From an uncultured Chromatiaceae bacterium (GTDB lineage: Bacteria; Pseudomonadota; Gammaproteobacteria; Enterobacterales; Alteromonadaceae), in NCBI GenBank assembly GCA_946481195.1, contig CAMLNG010000305.1:1-5062 (forward strand): 5,062 nt of DNA. The letters are read 5' to 3'. Positions 1 to 5,062 of this stretch are shown piece by piece; position 1 is the first letter of the stretch; every line of letters begins with the position of its first letter. Made by a program: the position numbers and the translations under genes. Below the pieces are notes generated by a model. That model saw nothing but the letters and a program-made list of their open reading frames with translations, did no database searches and was not told the origin of the DNA.

Positions 1-1
1 A

Positions 2-310
2 GATCTGAGCCAGCTGTCAGCTGACATGCTGGCGCAGCACGTCGCGTTATCACCAGGCCGGTTGTTACATCTGTTTAAAGCCCAAACCGGCTTGCCACTG
101 CGCAAATACCTGCGCTGGCAAAAATTACTGCGGGTGTTTCGTGCTCTGGCGGCGCCGAATCCACCGCCTTTTACCGAGCTCGCACTGCAGGCCGGTTATT
201 ATGACGCTGCCCATCTGGCTAATGAAATCCGCCAGTCCTTTGGCCTGGTATTGTCCGATATTGTGCAAAATAGCCGGTTTTTCCAAGACGACCTGCCGCA
301 AAACCGCTGA
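2..310 (+). CDS. AraC/XylS-family transcriptional regulator, C-terminal part only (5' end outside window)
   Basis: The reading frame is open from the left edge to a TGA at 308-310, so the 102 visible residues are the end of a longer protein. They form the two helix-turn-helix units of an AraC-type DNA-binding domain. The first unit reads LAQHVALSPGRLLHLFKAQTG followed by LPLRKYLRWQKL. The second reads FTELALQAGYYDAAHLANEI followed by RQSFG. The usual 'GF.D.SHF.R.FR..FG.TP' signature is present in divergent form: HLANEIRQSFG replaces HF.R.FR..FG, and the usual Pro after FG is missing (GLVLSDI). An internal ATG at 26 lies within the first HTH and is unlikely to be the true start. The ligand-binding N-terminal domain is not visible, so effector and targets cannot be named. 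The downstream DUF3703-like gene lies 39 nt away on the same strand and is a plausible operon partner. Confidence 0.88.
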   Translation, partial: DLSQLSADMLAQHVALSPGRLLHLFKAQTGLPLRKYLRWQKLLRVFRALAAPNPPPFTELALQAGYYDAAHLANEIRQSFGLVLSDIVQNSRFFQDDLPQNR

Positions 311-341
311 AATACCGCCTGGACCAACAGTGTTTCAGCGG
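304..341 (+). repeat. Inverted repeat (12-bp stem) across the araC stop codon and next gene's SD
   Basis: CCGCTGAAA at 304-312 pairs perfectly with TTTCAGCGG at 333-341. The stem extends inward by a G-U pair (313/332), A-T (314/331) and C-G (315/330), leaving a 14-nt loop at 316-329. The 5' arm contains the regulator's TGA stop (308-310). The 3' arm overlaps the first two bases of the GGGAG Shine-Dalgarno of the next gene (340-344). No T-run follows, so it does not look like a simple intrinsic terminator. An RNA hairpin that partly hides the downstream ribosome-binding site, opened by ribosomes finishing the upstream gene, is an inference. Confidence 0.6.
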
Positions 342-349
342 GAGTAGAT

Positions 350-769
350 ATGTCATTAACACTAAAACAAGCGGCGCAGGCGAACTTGCAGCAGGCAAAA
401 CATTTTTATCAGCAGGCTGACTACCCGGCGGCTTTTAATCGCCTGGAGCAGGCGCATGTACTGGGCCAGCGTTTTCTGTGGCTGCATTTGCAAAGCCACT
501 GGTGGATGCTCAAATGTGGCGTGCGTCAACAGACTCGGGCCGAAGTCCGGGGCCAGCTGCTGCGATTGTTGGCGGTGCTGCCGGCTTACCTGCTGGGTTG
601 GGTGCCACTTGGTAACACCGGCGGTGCCAATGTGCCGGCACTGCAGCCGATGCCGATAGCGCCTGAGTTCCGGCCTTTGTTTCCACGTTATCCGGTTATG
701 CGCGACATCGCGCTGCGGCTGGTGTTGGCAGTTGTACTGCTGGGTTGCAGTTTTTTGCTGCCGGCCTGA
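350..769 (+). CDS. DUF3703-like small protein with C-terminal membrane segment
   Basis: This 139-residue protein starts at an ATG preceded by GGGAG at 340-344, 5 nt away. Its conserved-looking blocks match what I recall of the DUF3703 family: AFNRLEQAHVLGQ (28-40), spaced histidines H36, H46 and H50, EVRGQLLR (65-72), GWVPLGNTGGANV (83-95) and MPIAPEF (101-107). No biochemical function is known to me for this family. The helical N-terminal half with A-F-x-x-L-E-x-A-H resembles a short helical-repeat motif. The last 20 residues (about 119-138) form one strongly hydrophobic stretch, so the protein is probably tethered to the inner membrane by its C-terminus. It follows the AraC-type regulator by 39 nt on the same strand and probably belongs to that unit rather than to kdp. 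The family call is from memory of motif pattern; the reality of the gene is well supported. Confidence 0.75.
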   Translation: MSLTLKQAAQANLQQAKHFYQQADYPAAFNRLEQAHVLGQRFLWLHLQSHWWMLKCGVRQQTRAEVRGQLLRLLAVLPAYLLGWVPLGNTGGANVPALQPMPIAPEFRPLFPRYPVMRDIALRLVLAVVLLGCSFLLPA

Positions 770-793
770 TGCCAAATCCTGTTACCGTCATGT

Positions 794-814
794 GCTGAGC
801 TACTCTGGCTCAGC
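794..814 (+). terminator. 7-bp dyad, candidate weak terminator between the DUF3703-like gene and kdp
   Basis: GCTGAGC (794-800) and GCTCAGC (808-814) form a perfect GC-rich 7-bp stem with a 7-nt loop, 24 nt after the stop of the upstream gene. The sequence after it is pyrimidine-rich but has no clean T-run directly adjacent (TCCATTTCC; five Ts occur only at 828-832). It may be a weak or Rho-assisted terminator for the upstream unit, or a dyad binding site. The position fits the end of one transcription unit before the kdp promoter. Confidence 0.4.
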
Positions 815-827
815 TCCATTTCCGCCG

Positions 828-895
828 TTTTTACCCAGCATTTTTACGCCTTCTTTACGGCCATCCGCTTTTTAGCTCTGGAGACTTTACGGCCC
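828..895 (+). promoter_or_regulatory. Array of T-rich TTTAC half-sites including a KdpE-like operator (839-862)
   Basis: Five T-rich elements lie on the + strand: TTTTTACCC (828-836), TTTTTACGCC (841-850), TTCTTTACGGCC (851-862), TTTTTAGC (869-876) and ACTTTACGGCCC (884-895). The second and third place TTTACG at 843-848 and 854-859, which is 11 bp start to start with a 5-bp spacer. As I recall it, the E. coli KdpE operator upstream of kdpF has the same design: TTTATA, 5 bp, TTTACA, preceded by CATT and followed by a C-rich stretch. The segment 839-862 fits that layout well, including the CATTTTTA start and the CC end. KdpE, the response regulator of the K+-responsive KdpDE system, is the likely ligand by homology and position, but binding is inferred. 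Confidence 0.6.
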
Positions 896-908
896 GAAAT
901 CCGACAAT
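879..908 (+). promoter_or_regulatory. Candidate sigma70 promoter for kdpFABC
   Basis: A weak -35-like TGGAGA (879-884, 4 of 6 to consensus) and -10-like GACAAT (903-908, 4 of 6) are separated by 18 bp. They predict a start near 915 and a 5' leader of about 24 nt before the kdpF ATG at 939. A weak promoter is expected for an activator-dependent operon. The paired TTTACG site at 843-859 would be centred about 64 bp upstream of this start, close to the KdpE site position I recall for E. coli. The exact hexamers are uncertain and other weak matches exist. Confidence 0.4.
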
Positions 909-938
909 TTTCCGTGGAATTACCACTGAGGATCCGTG

Positions 939-1019
939 ATGAACTGGTTGTTGTTATTCACCTTGTGTGCACTGGCGTTGGTGCTGGCGGAAGCCATGCG
1001 TGCGCCGGAAAAGTTTTAG
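939..1019 (+). CDS. kdpF: K+-transporting ATPase small subunit KdpF
   Basis: This 26-residue peptide begins at ATG 939 with GAGGA at 928-932, 6 nt upstream. A GTG at 936 is in frame but too close to that site. The peptide is one hydrophobic helix (about residues 3-17) followed by a short tail ending MRAPEKF, which recalls the 'LLRPEKF' tail common in KdpF. E. coli KdpF is 29 residues, so the size fits. KdpF is a single-span inner-membrane subunit that stabilises the KdpABC complex and is thought to act somewhat like a lipid at the KdpA surface. Its stop TAG (1017-1019) overlaps the Shine-Dalgarno of kdpA, so the two are probably translationally coupled. It is easily missed because it is short and because the kdpA frame stays open across it. 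Confidence 0.9.
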   Translation: MNWLLLFTLCALALVLAEAMRAPEKF

Positions 1020-1027
1020 GAGCGCTG

Positions 1028-2791
1028 ATGGACGTCATCTTGATTTTACTGGCGGCGGGGCTTCTGTCCTGGCCGCTTGGCCGTTATATGACGGCGGTGT
1101 TTGCCGGTGCGCCGCACTGGTCAGATAAAGTTTTTCTGGCACCGGAACGGCTGATTCTGCGCCTGCTCGGCGTCGACGGCCGGGCCGGTATGAACTGGCG
1201 GCAATATGGCCTGGCTTTTGTTGCCGCTAATTTACTGCTTGGCCTCATCGCTTATATGCTGTTGCTGTGTCAGCATCTGTTACCGCTGAACCCGGATAAC
1301 GTCGGCCCGCTGAGCTGGGATTTGGCACTGCACACTGCAGTATCCTTTTTAACCAACACCAATCAGCAGCATTATTCAGGTCAGCTGCAACTGAGCTTAT
1401 TTAGCCAGAGTGTAGTGCTGGTCACCCTGCAATTTTTAACTCCGGCGATGGGCCTTGCTTTAGCACTGGCGGTGCTGCGTGGCATGACCGGTGGTCTCAA
1501 CGCGACAACCGCGAAAGCCGGCGAACCGCGTAACCTCGGTAACTTCTATCAGGACAGCCTGCGTGCATTTACCCGCGTATTGCTGCCATTGTCAGTAGTG
1601 CTGGCGCTGTTGCTTGGCAGCCAGGGCGTCCCATCGAATTATCAGGCAGCAACTGAAGCAGTATTGCTGGAAGCGCCACAAAGTGCTGAACAGGCACAAA
1701 GCCAGAAGATCCCGCAGGGCCCGGTCGCGGCGATGGTCGCTATCAAACAGCTCGGCACCAATGGCGGCGGCTGGTATGGCCCAAACAGCAGCAATCCGCT
1801 GGAAAACCCAACGCCATTGTCCAACGCCTTACAAACCATAGCTCTAGTACTGGTGCCGATGGCGATGCTGTGGCTGATGGGCGGCATGTTGCAACGCGCG
1901 GCCGGTGCTTCCGGCACGCAGAGCGGCTTCACACCACAAGCCGGCCAGGGTTTTGCCCGCATGAGTTTTGCCGTGATGGCACTGCTGAGCTTGTGTTTTG
2001 TTGCCGCAGCTGTGTACAGCGAAATGCAACCGAATGCTGCCTTTGCCGGTCTTGGCGCCAACGGCGGTAATCTTGAAGGCAAAGAACTGCGGTTTGGCAC
2101 TGATTTGTCGGCGCTCTGGTCAACGCTGACCACCCAGACCTCAAACGGTTCGGTCAATGCGATGCATGATTCGCTAAACCCGCTGGCTGGGCTCGTCAGC
2201 CGGGCCGGCATGCTGATTAATGCCATCTGGGGCGGCATTGGCTGTGGTCTGATTAACTTTATTGTCTACATCTGGCTGGCGGTATTTATTGCCGGGCTGA
2301 TGATTGGCCGCACGCCGGAGATGTTTGGCCGCAAGCTGGAGAAAACCGAACTGAGCTGGCTGGGCCTGCTATTGGTGCTGCCAAGCGCCGTGATCCTGAT
2401 TTTAACGGCCGTCACCTTGTCGGTACCGGCCTGGACCGGCAACAGCAACCCGGGGCTGCACGGCATTTCTCAGGTGTTTTATGAGTACACCTCCGCTTTT
2501 GCCAACAACGGTTCTGGCTTTGAGGGTCTTGGCGACAACACGCCCTGGTGGAACCTCAGTACTATGCTGGCGTTACTGCTCGGTCGTTATCTGCCGCTAT
2601 TAATCCCACTGGTGATTGCCGGCCGTCTGGCGCAAAAACCAGTGACGCCACCCGGTGCAGCCAGTCTGCCGCTGCAAAGTCTGACCTTTGGTGTGACTGT
2701 GGTGGTGGTCATTCTGTTACTGAATTTCCTGTCGTTCCTGCCGTCGATGGTGCTTGGCCCTATTGGCGAAGCCCTTGTTGACCTGCGTTAG
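1028..2791 (+). CDS. kdpA: K+-transporting ATPase subunit A (KdpA), K+-selective channel-like subunit
   Basis: This 587-residue polytopic membrane protein belongs to the superfamily of K+ transporters (TrkH/KtrB/HKT-like). It binds K+ from the outside and passes it towards KdpB. The four pore-loop repeats are visible: TNTNQQHYSG (109-118), LGTNGGGWYGPNSSNPLENP (242-261), SNGSVNAMHD (372-381) and YEYTSAFANNGSGFEG (485-500). Hydrophobic spans surround them at about 3-24, 60-82, 126-150, 180-198, 267-288, 311-330, 395-426, 443-467, 511-533 and 552-575. E. coli KdpA is 557 residues; the length here is within the normal range. I chose ATG 1028 because AGGAG lies at 1018-1022, 5 nt upstream, and MDVILILLAAGLLSWPLGRY matches a KdpA N-terminus. 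The frame is open back to an ATG at 914, but that extension would lie over kdpF and read as non-KdpA sequence. In the first pore loop a Gln (Q113) stands where E. coli has Trp; the following functional Gln is kept (Q114). Confidence 0.97.
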   Translation: MDVILILLAAGLLSWPLGRYMTAVFAGAPHWSDKVFLAPERLILRLLGVDGRAGMNWRQYGLAFVAANLLLGLIAYMLLLCQHLLPLNPDNVGPLSWDLALHTAVSFLTNTNQQHYSGQLQLSLFSQSVVLVTLQFLTPAMGLALALAVLRGMTGGLNATTAKAGEPRNLGNFYQDSLRAFTRVLLPLSVVLALLLGSQGVPSNYQAATEAVLLEAPQSAEQAQSQKIPQGPVAAMVAIKQLGTNGGGWYGPNSSNPLENPTPLSNALQTIALVLVPMAMLWLMGGMLQRAAGASGTQSGFTPQAGQGFARMSFAVMALLSLCFVAAAVYSEMQPNAAFAGLGANGGNLEGKELRFGTDLSALWSTLTTQTSNGSVNAMHDSLNPLAGLVSRAGMLINAIWGGIGCGLINFIVYIWLAVFIAGLMIGRTPEMFGRKLEKTELSWLGLLLVLPSAVILILTAVTLSVPAWTGNSNPGLHGISQVFYEYTSAFANNGSGFEGLGDNTPWWNLSTMLALLLGRYLPLLIPLVIAGRLAQKPVTPPGAASLPLQSLTFGVTVVVVILLLNFLSFLPSMVLGPIGEALVDLR

Positions 2792-2817
2792 TGCCTTAAT
2801 TCTGTGGAGTGTTTCTG

Positions 2818-4863
2818 ATGAGTAATTCAATGCAGATCAGTGCCGGTGCTGTGCGCACCGCCAGTATGGATGCGTGGCGCAAACTGGCGCCGATGCAGGC
2901 CATCAAAAGCCCGGTGATGTTTGTGGTTTGGGTCGGCACCTTGTGGTCATTTGCCATGACCCTGCAACGCTGGTCTTCAGGTGAACCTTATGGTTTTGCC
3001 TTGTGTTGTAGCCTGATTTTGTTATTTACCGTCTGGTTTGCCAATTTCGCTGAAGCGATAGCCGAAGCGCGTGGCCGCGACCAAGCCGCGAGCTTAAAAG
3101 CCACGCGGCGCGATTTAACCGCCACTTTGCGTAACAAAGCCGGTCAACTGACGCAGGTCAATGCCAGCACGTTAAAACAAGGTGATGTGGTGGTGGTTGA
3201 GCCGGGGCAGCTGATCCCGGCGGATGGCGAAATCATCACTGGCGTGGCGTCAATCAATGAGTCGGCGCTGACCGGTGAATCGGCGCCGGTGCTGCGTGAG
3301 GCCGGTACTGATCACTCTGGTGTGATCGCCGGCACTAAGCTGCTTAGCGGCCGCATTGAAGTGCAGGTCACCGCGGAATCCGGCCATAGTTTTTTAGACA
3401 AAATGATCCGGCTGGTCGAAGGCACGCAGCGGCAAAAAACACCGAACGAACTGGCACTGACAGTGCTGCTGGCGGCATTAACCCTGGTGTTTTTGCTGGC
3501 GGTGGCAACCTTGCCTTCGATGGCAGAATTTGTCGGCATTAAGCTCGACCCGCTGCTGCTGATTGCGCTCTTGGTCTGTTTAATCCCAACCACTATTGCC
3601 GGGCTGTTACCTGCGATTGGTATTGCCGGCATGAACCGGGCCTTAGCGGCCAACCTGATTGCCAAATCGGGCAAAGCGGTGGAAGTGGCCGGTGATATCG
3701 ACACTTTATTGTTGGATAAAACCGGCACTATCACCTTTGGTGACCGCCAGGCCACGGCATTTCTGCCATTGCCTGGCGTGACCCAAACCGAGCTGGTGCG
3801 GGTTGCAGTGTTAAGTTCGCTGCAGGACCCGACGCCGGAAGGCAAATCTGTGGTGAAACTGGGGCGTGAACTCGGTGATATCACTGAGTTGCCGCTGGAT
3901 GCTGAGTTTGTACCGTTCAGTGCTGAAACCCGTTTGTCTGGTTTACGCATGTCAGTTGCCGAACTGACAGGCAAAAACAGCTTTGCCTGCTCTTTTGCTT
4001 ATAAAGGCGCCAGCGATGCCATCTGCCGTTTCGCCATCAGCCAGGGGCTTGCGGTGCCACAGGCGCTGGAAGGGATCGTCAGCAAAGTCGCGCAACAAGG
4101 CGCTACGCCGCTGGTGGTGGTGTCACAGCAGCGCATCCTCGGTGTGATCCAGCTCTCGGATGTGATTAAACCTGGCGTAGCAGAACGTTTTGCCAAACTG
4201 CGGGCGCTGGGCGTGCGGACTGTGATGGTGACCGGCGACAACCCCATCACGGCCGGTGCTATTGCAGCTGTGGCCGGTGTTGATGATTTTGTCGCTGAAG
4301 CGCGGCCGGAAGACAAGCTGGCACTCATTCGGGCGGAGCAGGCCAAAGGGCACTTAGTGGCGATGGTTGGCGACGGCACCAATGACGCGCCAGCCTTAGC
4401 CCAGGCCGATGTGGGCCTCGCGATGAATTCCGGCACCCAGGCGGCCAAAGATGCCGGCAATATGGTGGATTTGGATTCAGACCCGACCAAACTGCTGGCT
4501 GTGGTGGAAGTCGGTAAACAGCTGCTGATCACCCGCGGCGCTTTGACCACCTTTTCGCTCGCCAATGACGTCGCCAAATATTTTGTCATCATTCCGGCTG
4601 TGTTTGCTGCGTCTATGCCAGGCATAGGCCTGCTGAACCTGATGCAGTTACCAGACCCGCAAATGGCGGTGATCTCAGCACTGATTTTTAACGCCGTGAT
4701 TATTCCACTGTTAATCCCGCTGGCGCTGAAAGGCGTGAAAATTCGCGCCATCAGCGCAGAAAAACTGCTGCGTAATAACCTGCTGATCTACGGCCTGGGT
4801 GGCCTGCTGCTGCCTTTTGTCGCGATCAAACTGATTGACCTTGGCCTGAACTGGATGCTCTGA
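2818..4863 (+). CDS. kdpB: K+-transporting P-type ATPase subunit B (KdpB)
   Basis: This 681-residue catalytic subunit is a type IA P-type ATPase (E. coli 682). It hydrolyses ATP through a phospho-aspartate to drive K+ uptake through KdpA. Visible motifs are TGES in the actuator domain (152-155), the M4-like segment CLIPTTIAGLLPAIG (254-268), the phosphorylation site DKTGTIT (300-306, with D300), the nucleotide-binding KGASDA (397-402), TGDN (472-475), the hinge GDGTNDAPA (518-526) and ANDVAKYF with the membrane charges D584 and K587 (582-589). Membrane spans lie at about 31-49, 59-82, 212-234, 245-270, 587-608, 614-636 and 653-676. S155 of TGES matches E. coli S162, whose phosphorylation inhibits the pump at high K+. 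ATG 2818 has TGGAG 8 nt upstream (2805-2809). The in-frame GTG at 2809 overlaps that site and is rejected. The gene follows kdpA by 26 nt. The stretch between F367 and K397 is about 12 residues longer than in E. coli. Confidence 0.98.
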   Translation: MSNSMQISAGAVRTASMDAWRKLAPMQAIKSPVMFVVWVGTLWSFAMTLQRWSSGEPYGFALCCSLILLFTVWFANFAEAIAEARGRDQAASLKATRRDLTATLRNKAGQLTQVNASTLKQGDVVVVEPGQLIPADGEIITGVASINESALTGESAPVLREAGTDHSGVIAGTKLLSGRIEVQVTAESGHSFLDKMIRLVEGTQRQKTPNELALTVLLAALTLVFLLAVATLPSMAEFVGIKLDPLLLIALLVCLIPTTIAGLLPAIGIAGMNRALAANLIAKSGKAVEVAGDIDTLLLDKTGTITFGDRQATAFLPLPGVTQTELVRVAVLSSLQDPTPEGKSVVKLGRELGDITELPLDAEFVPFSAETRLSGLRMSVAELTGKNSFACSFAYKGASDAICRFAISQGLAVPQALEGIVSKVAQQGATPLVVVSQQRILGVIQLSDVIKPGVAERFAKLRALGVRTVMVTGDNPITAGAIAAVAGVDDFVAEARPEDKLALIRAEQAKGHLVAMVGDGTNDAPALAQADVGLAMNSGTQAAKDAGNMVDLDSDPTKLLAVVEVGKQLLITRGALTTFSLANDVAKYFVIIPAVFAASMPGIGLLNLMQLPDPQMAVISALIFNAVIIPLLIPLALKGVKIRAISAEKLLRNNLLIYGLGGLLLPFVAIKLIDLGLNWML

Positions 4864-4864
4864 G

Positions 4865-5062
4865 ATGAACCTGAATTCTGCTTTTACTCAACCTATGTCT
4901 GCCTCTACAGCTGAGAATGCGCCTGTGCAGCAACATGCCTTATGGTTACCGGCTTTACGTTTTAGTCTGGTCGCTCTGGTGTGCTGTGGCGCTTTGTATT
5001 CCGGCGGTGTCACGCTGCTGAACCAGCTGCTGTTTCCGGCGCAATCAAACGGCAGCCTGATT
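4865..5062 (+). CDS. kdpC: K+-transporting ATPase subunit C (KdpC), N-terminal part only (runs off right edge)
   Basis: The 66 visible residues contain a hydrophobic span (about 32-54, LRFSLVALVCCGALYSGGV) followed by FPAQSNGSLI at the window edge. The NGSLI motif after the single transmembrane helix is typical of KdpC. KdpC anchors through this helix and has an extracytoplasmic domain; it is needed for a stable, working KdpFABC complex and influences ATP and K+ affinity. ATG 4865 starts 1 nt after the kdpB stop (TGA 4861-4863), with only a weak TGGA 9 nt upstream, so translation probably depends on coupling to kdpB. About 30 polar or uncharged residues precede the helix, roughly 25 more than in E. 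coli KdpC. A second in-frame ATG at 4895 would shorten this to about 20, but it has no visible ribosome-binding site. Confidence 0.95.
   Translation, partial: MNLNSAFTQPMSASTAENAPVQQHALWLPALRFSLVALVCCGALYSGGVTLLNQLLFPAQSNGSLI

Noticed and set aside
15..26. 12-bp perfect palindrome TGTCAGCTGACA
   Set aside because: It lies inside the AraC-type coding sequence and is explained by the codons there; no partner site or promoter is seen around it.
738..769. LLGC lipobox-like motif near the end of the DUF3703-like protein
   Set aside because: It is at the C-terminus, not after an N-terminal signal peptide, so it cannot be a lipoprotein signal.
362..775. Antisense open frame of 137 codons opposite the DUF3703-like gene
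   Set aside because: Gln/Arg/His-rich translation without recognisable features; the + strand frame has a good ribosome-binding site and family-like motifs.
1642..2238. Antisense open frame of 198 codons over kdpA
   Set aside because: The translation has no recognisable domain, and the frame is opposite a strongly supported kdpA; it is a shadow of GC-biased codons.
2792..2817. Possible promoter or small gene between kdpA and kdpB
   Set aside because: Only 26 nt, holding just the kdpB ribosome-binding site; no hairpin or promoter hexamers seen.
3312..3974. Antisense open frame of 220 codons over kdpB
   Set aside because: Low-complexity Ser/Ala-rich translation with no domain, fully overlapping kdpB.
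3999..4751. Antisense open frame of 250 codons over kdpB
   Set aside because: Same pattern of Ser/Ala/Thr-rich shadow translation; kdpB motifs on the + strand are intact through the region.
1..5062. CRISPR array, insertion sequence, tRNA or rRNA
   Set aside because: No regularly spaced repeats, transposase-like frame, terminal inverted repeats or RNA-gene signatures were seen; the window is almost fully explained by the genes listed.

Overview
The window holds the start of a kdp operon (kdpF-kdpA-kdpB-kdpC, all on the + strand) for the high-affinity, ATP-driven K+ pump KdpFABC. Upstream on the same strand are the 3' end of an AraC-family regulator and a small membrane-anchored protein that looks like DUF3703. 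The moderately high GC, Shine-Dalgarno-led genes, and protein sequences of proteobacterial Kdp type suggest a gammaproteobacterium. An Alteromonadales or Rheinheimera-like host is only a guess.

Layout: 2-310 is the C-terminal DNA-binding domain of an AraC/XylS regulator, cut by the left edge. A 12-bp inverted repeat (304-341) spans its stop codon and part of the next ribosome-binding site. 350-769 is the DUF3703-like protein. 770-938 is the only sizeable non-coding stretch (169 bp). It holds a 7-bp dyad (794-814), a series of T-rich TTTAC half-sites (828-895) that resembles a KdpE operator, and a plausible sigma70 promoter. Then come kdpF (939-1019), kdpA (1028-2791), kdpB (2818-4863) and the first 66 codons of kdpC (4865 to the right edge). 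The gaps between kdp genes are 8, 26 and 1 nt, with no terminator between them, so they form one transcription unit.

How the genes work together: KdpA is the K+-selective channel-like subunit. KdpB is the P-type ATPase that powers it. KdpC is a single-span accessory subunit. KdpF is a small single-span stabilising subunit. In known systems the operon is switched on at low K+ by the sensor kinase/response regulator pair KdpD/KdpE. Their genes are not in this window and may lie beyond kdpC. The T-rich sites upstream of kdpF imply the same control here.

There is no evidence here for a new multi-gene system. The points most worth following up are the operator array, the hairpin between araC and the DUF3703 gene, the easily missed kdpF (which makes kdpA look 38 codons too long), the variant KdpA selectivity-filter segment and an apparent KdpB N-domain insertion.
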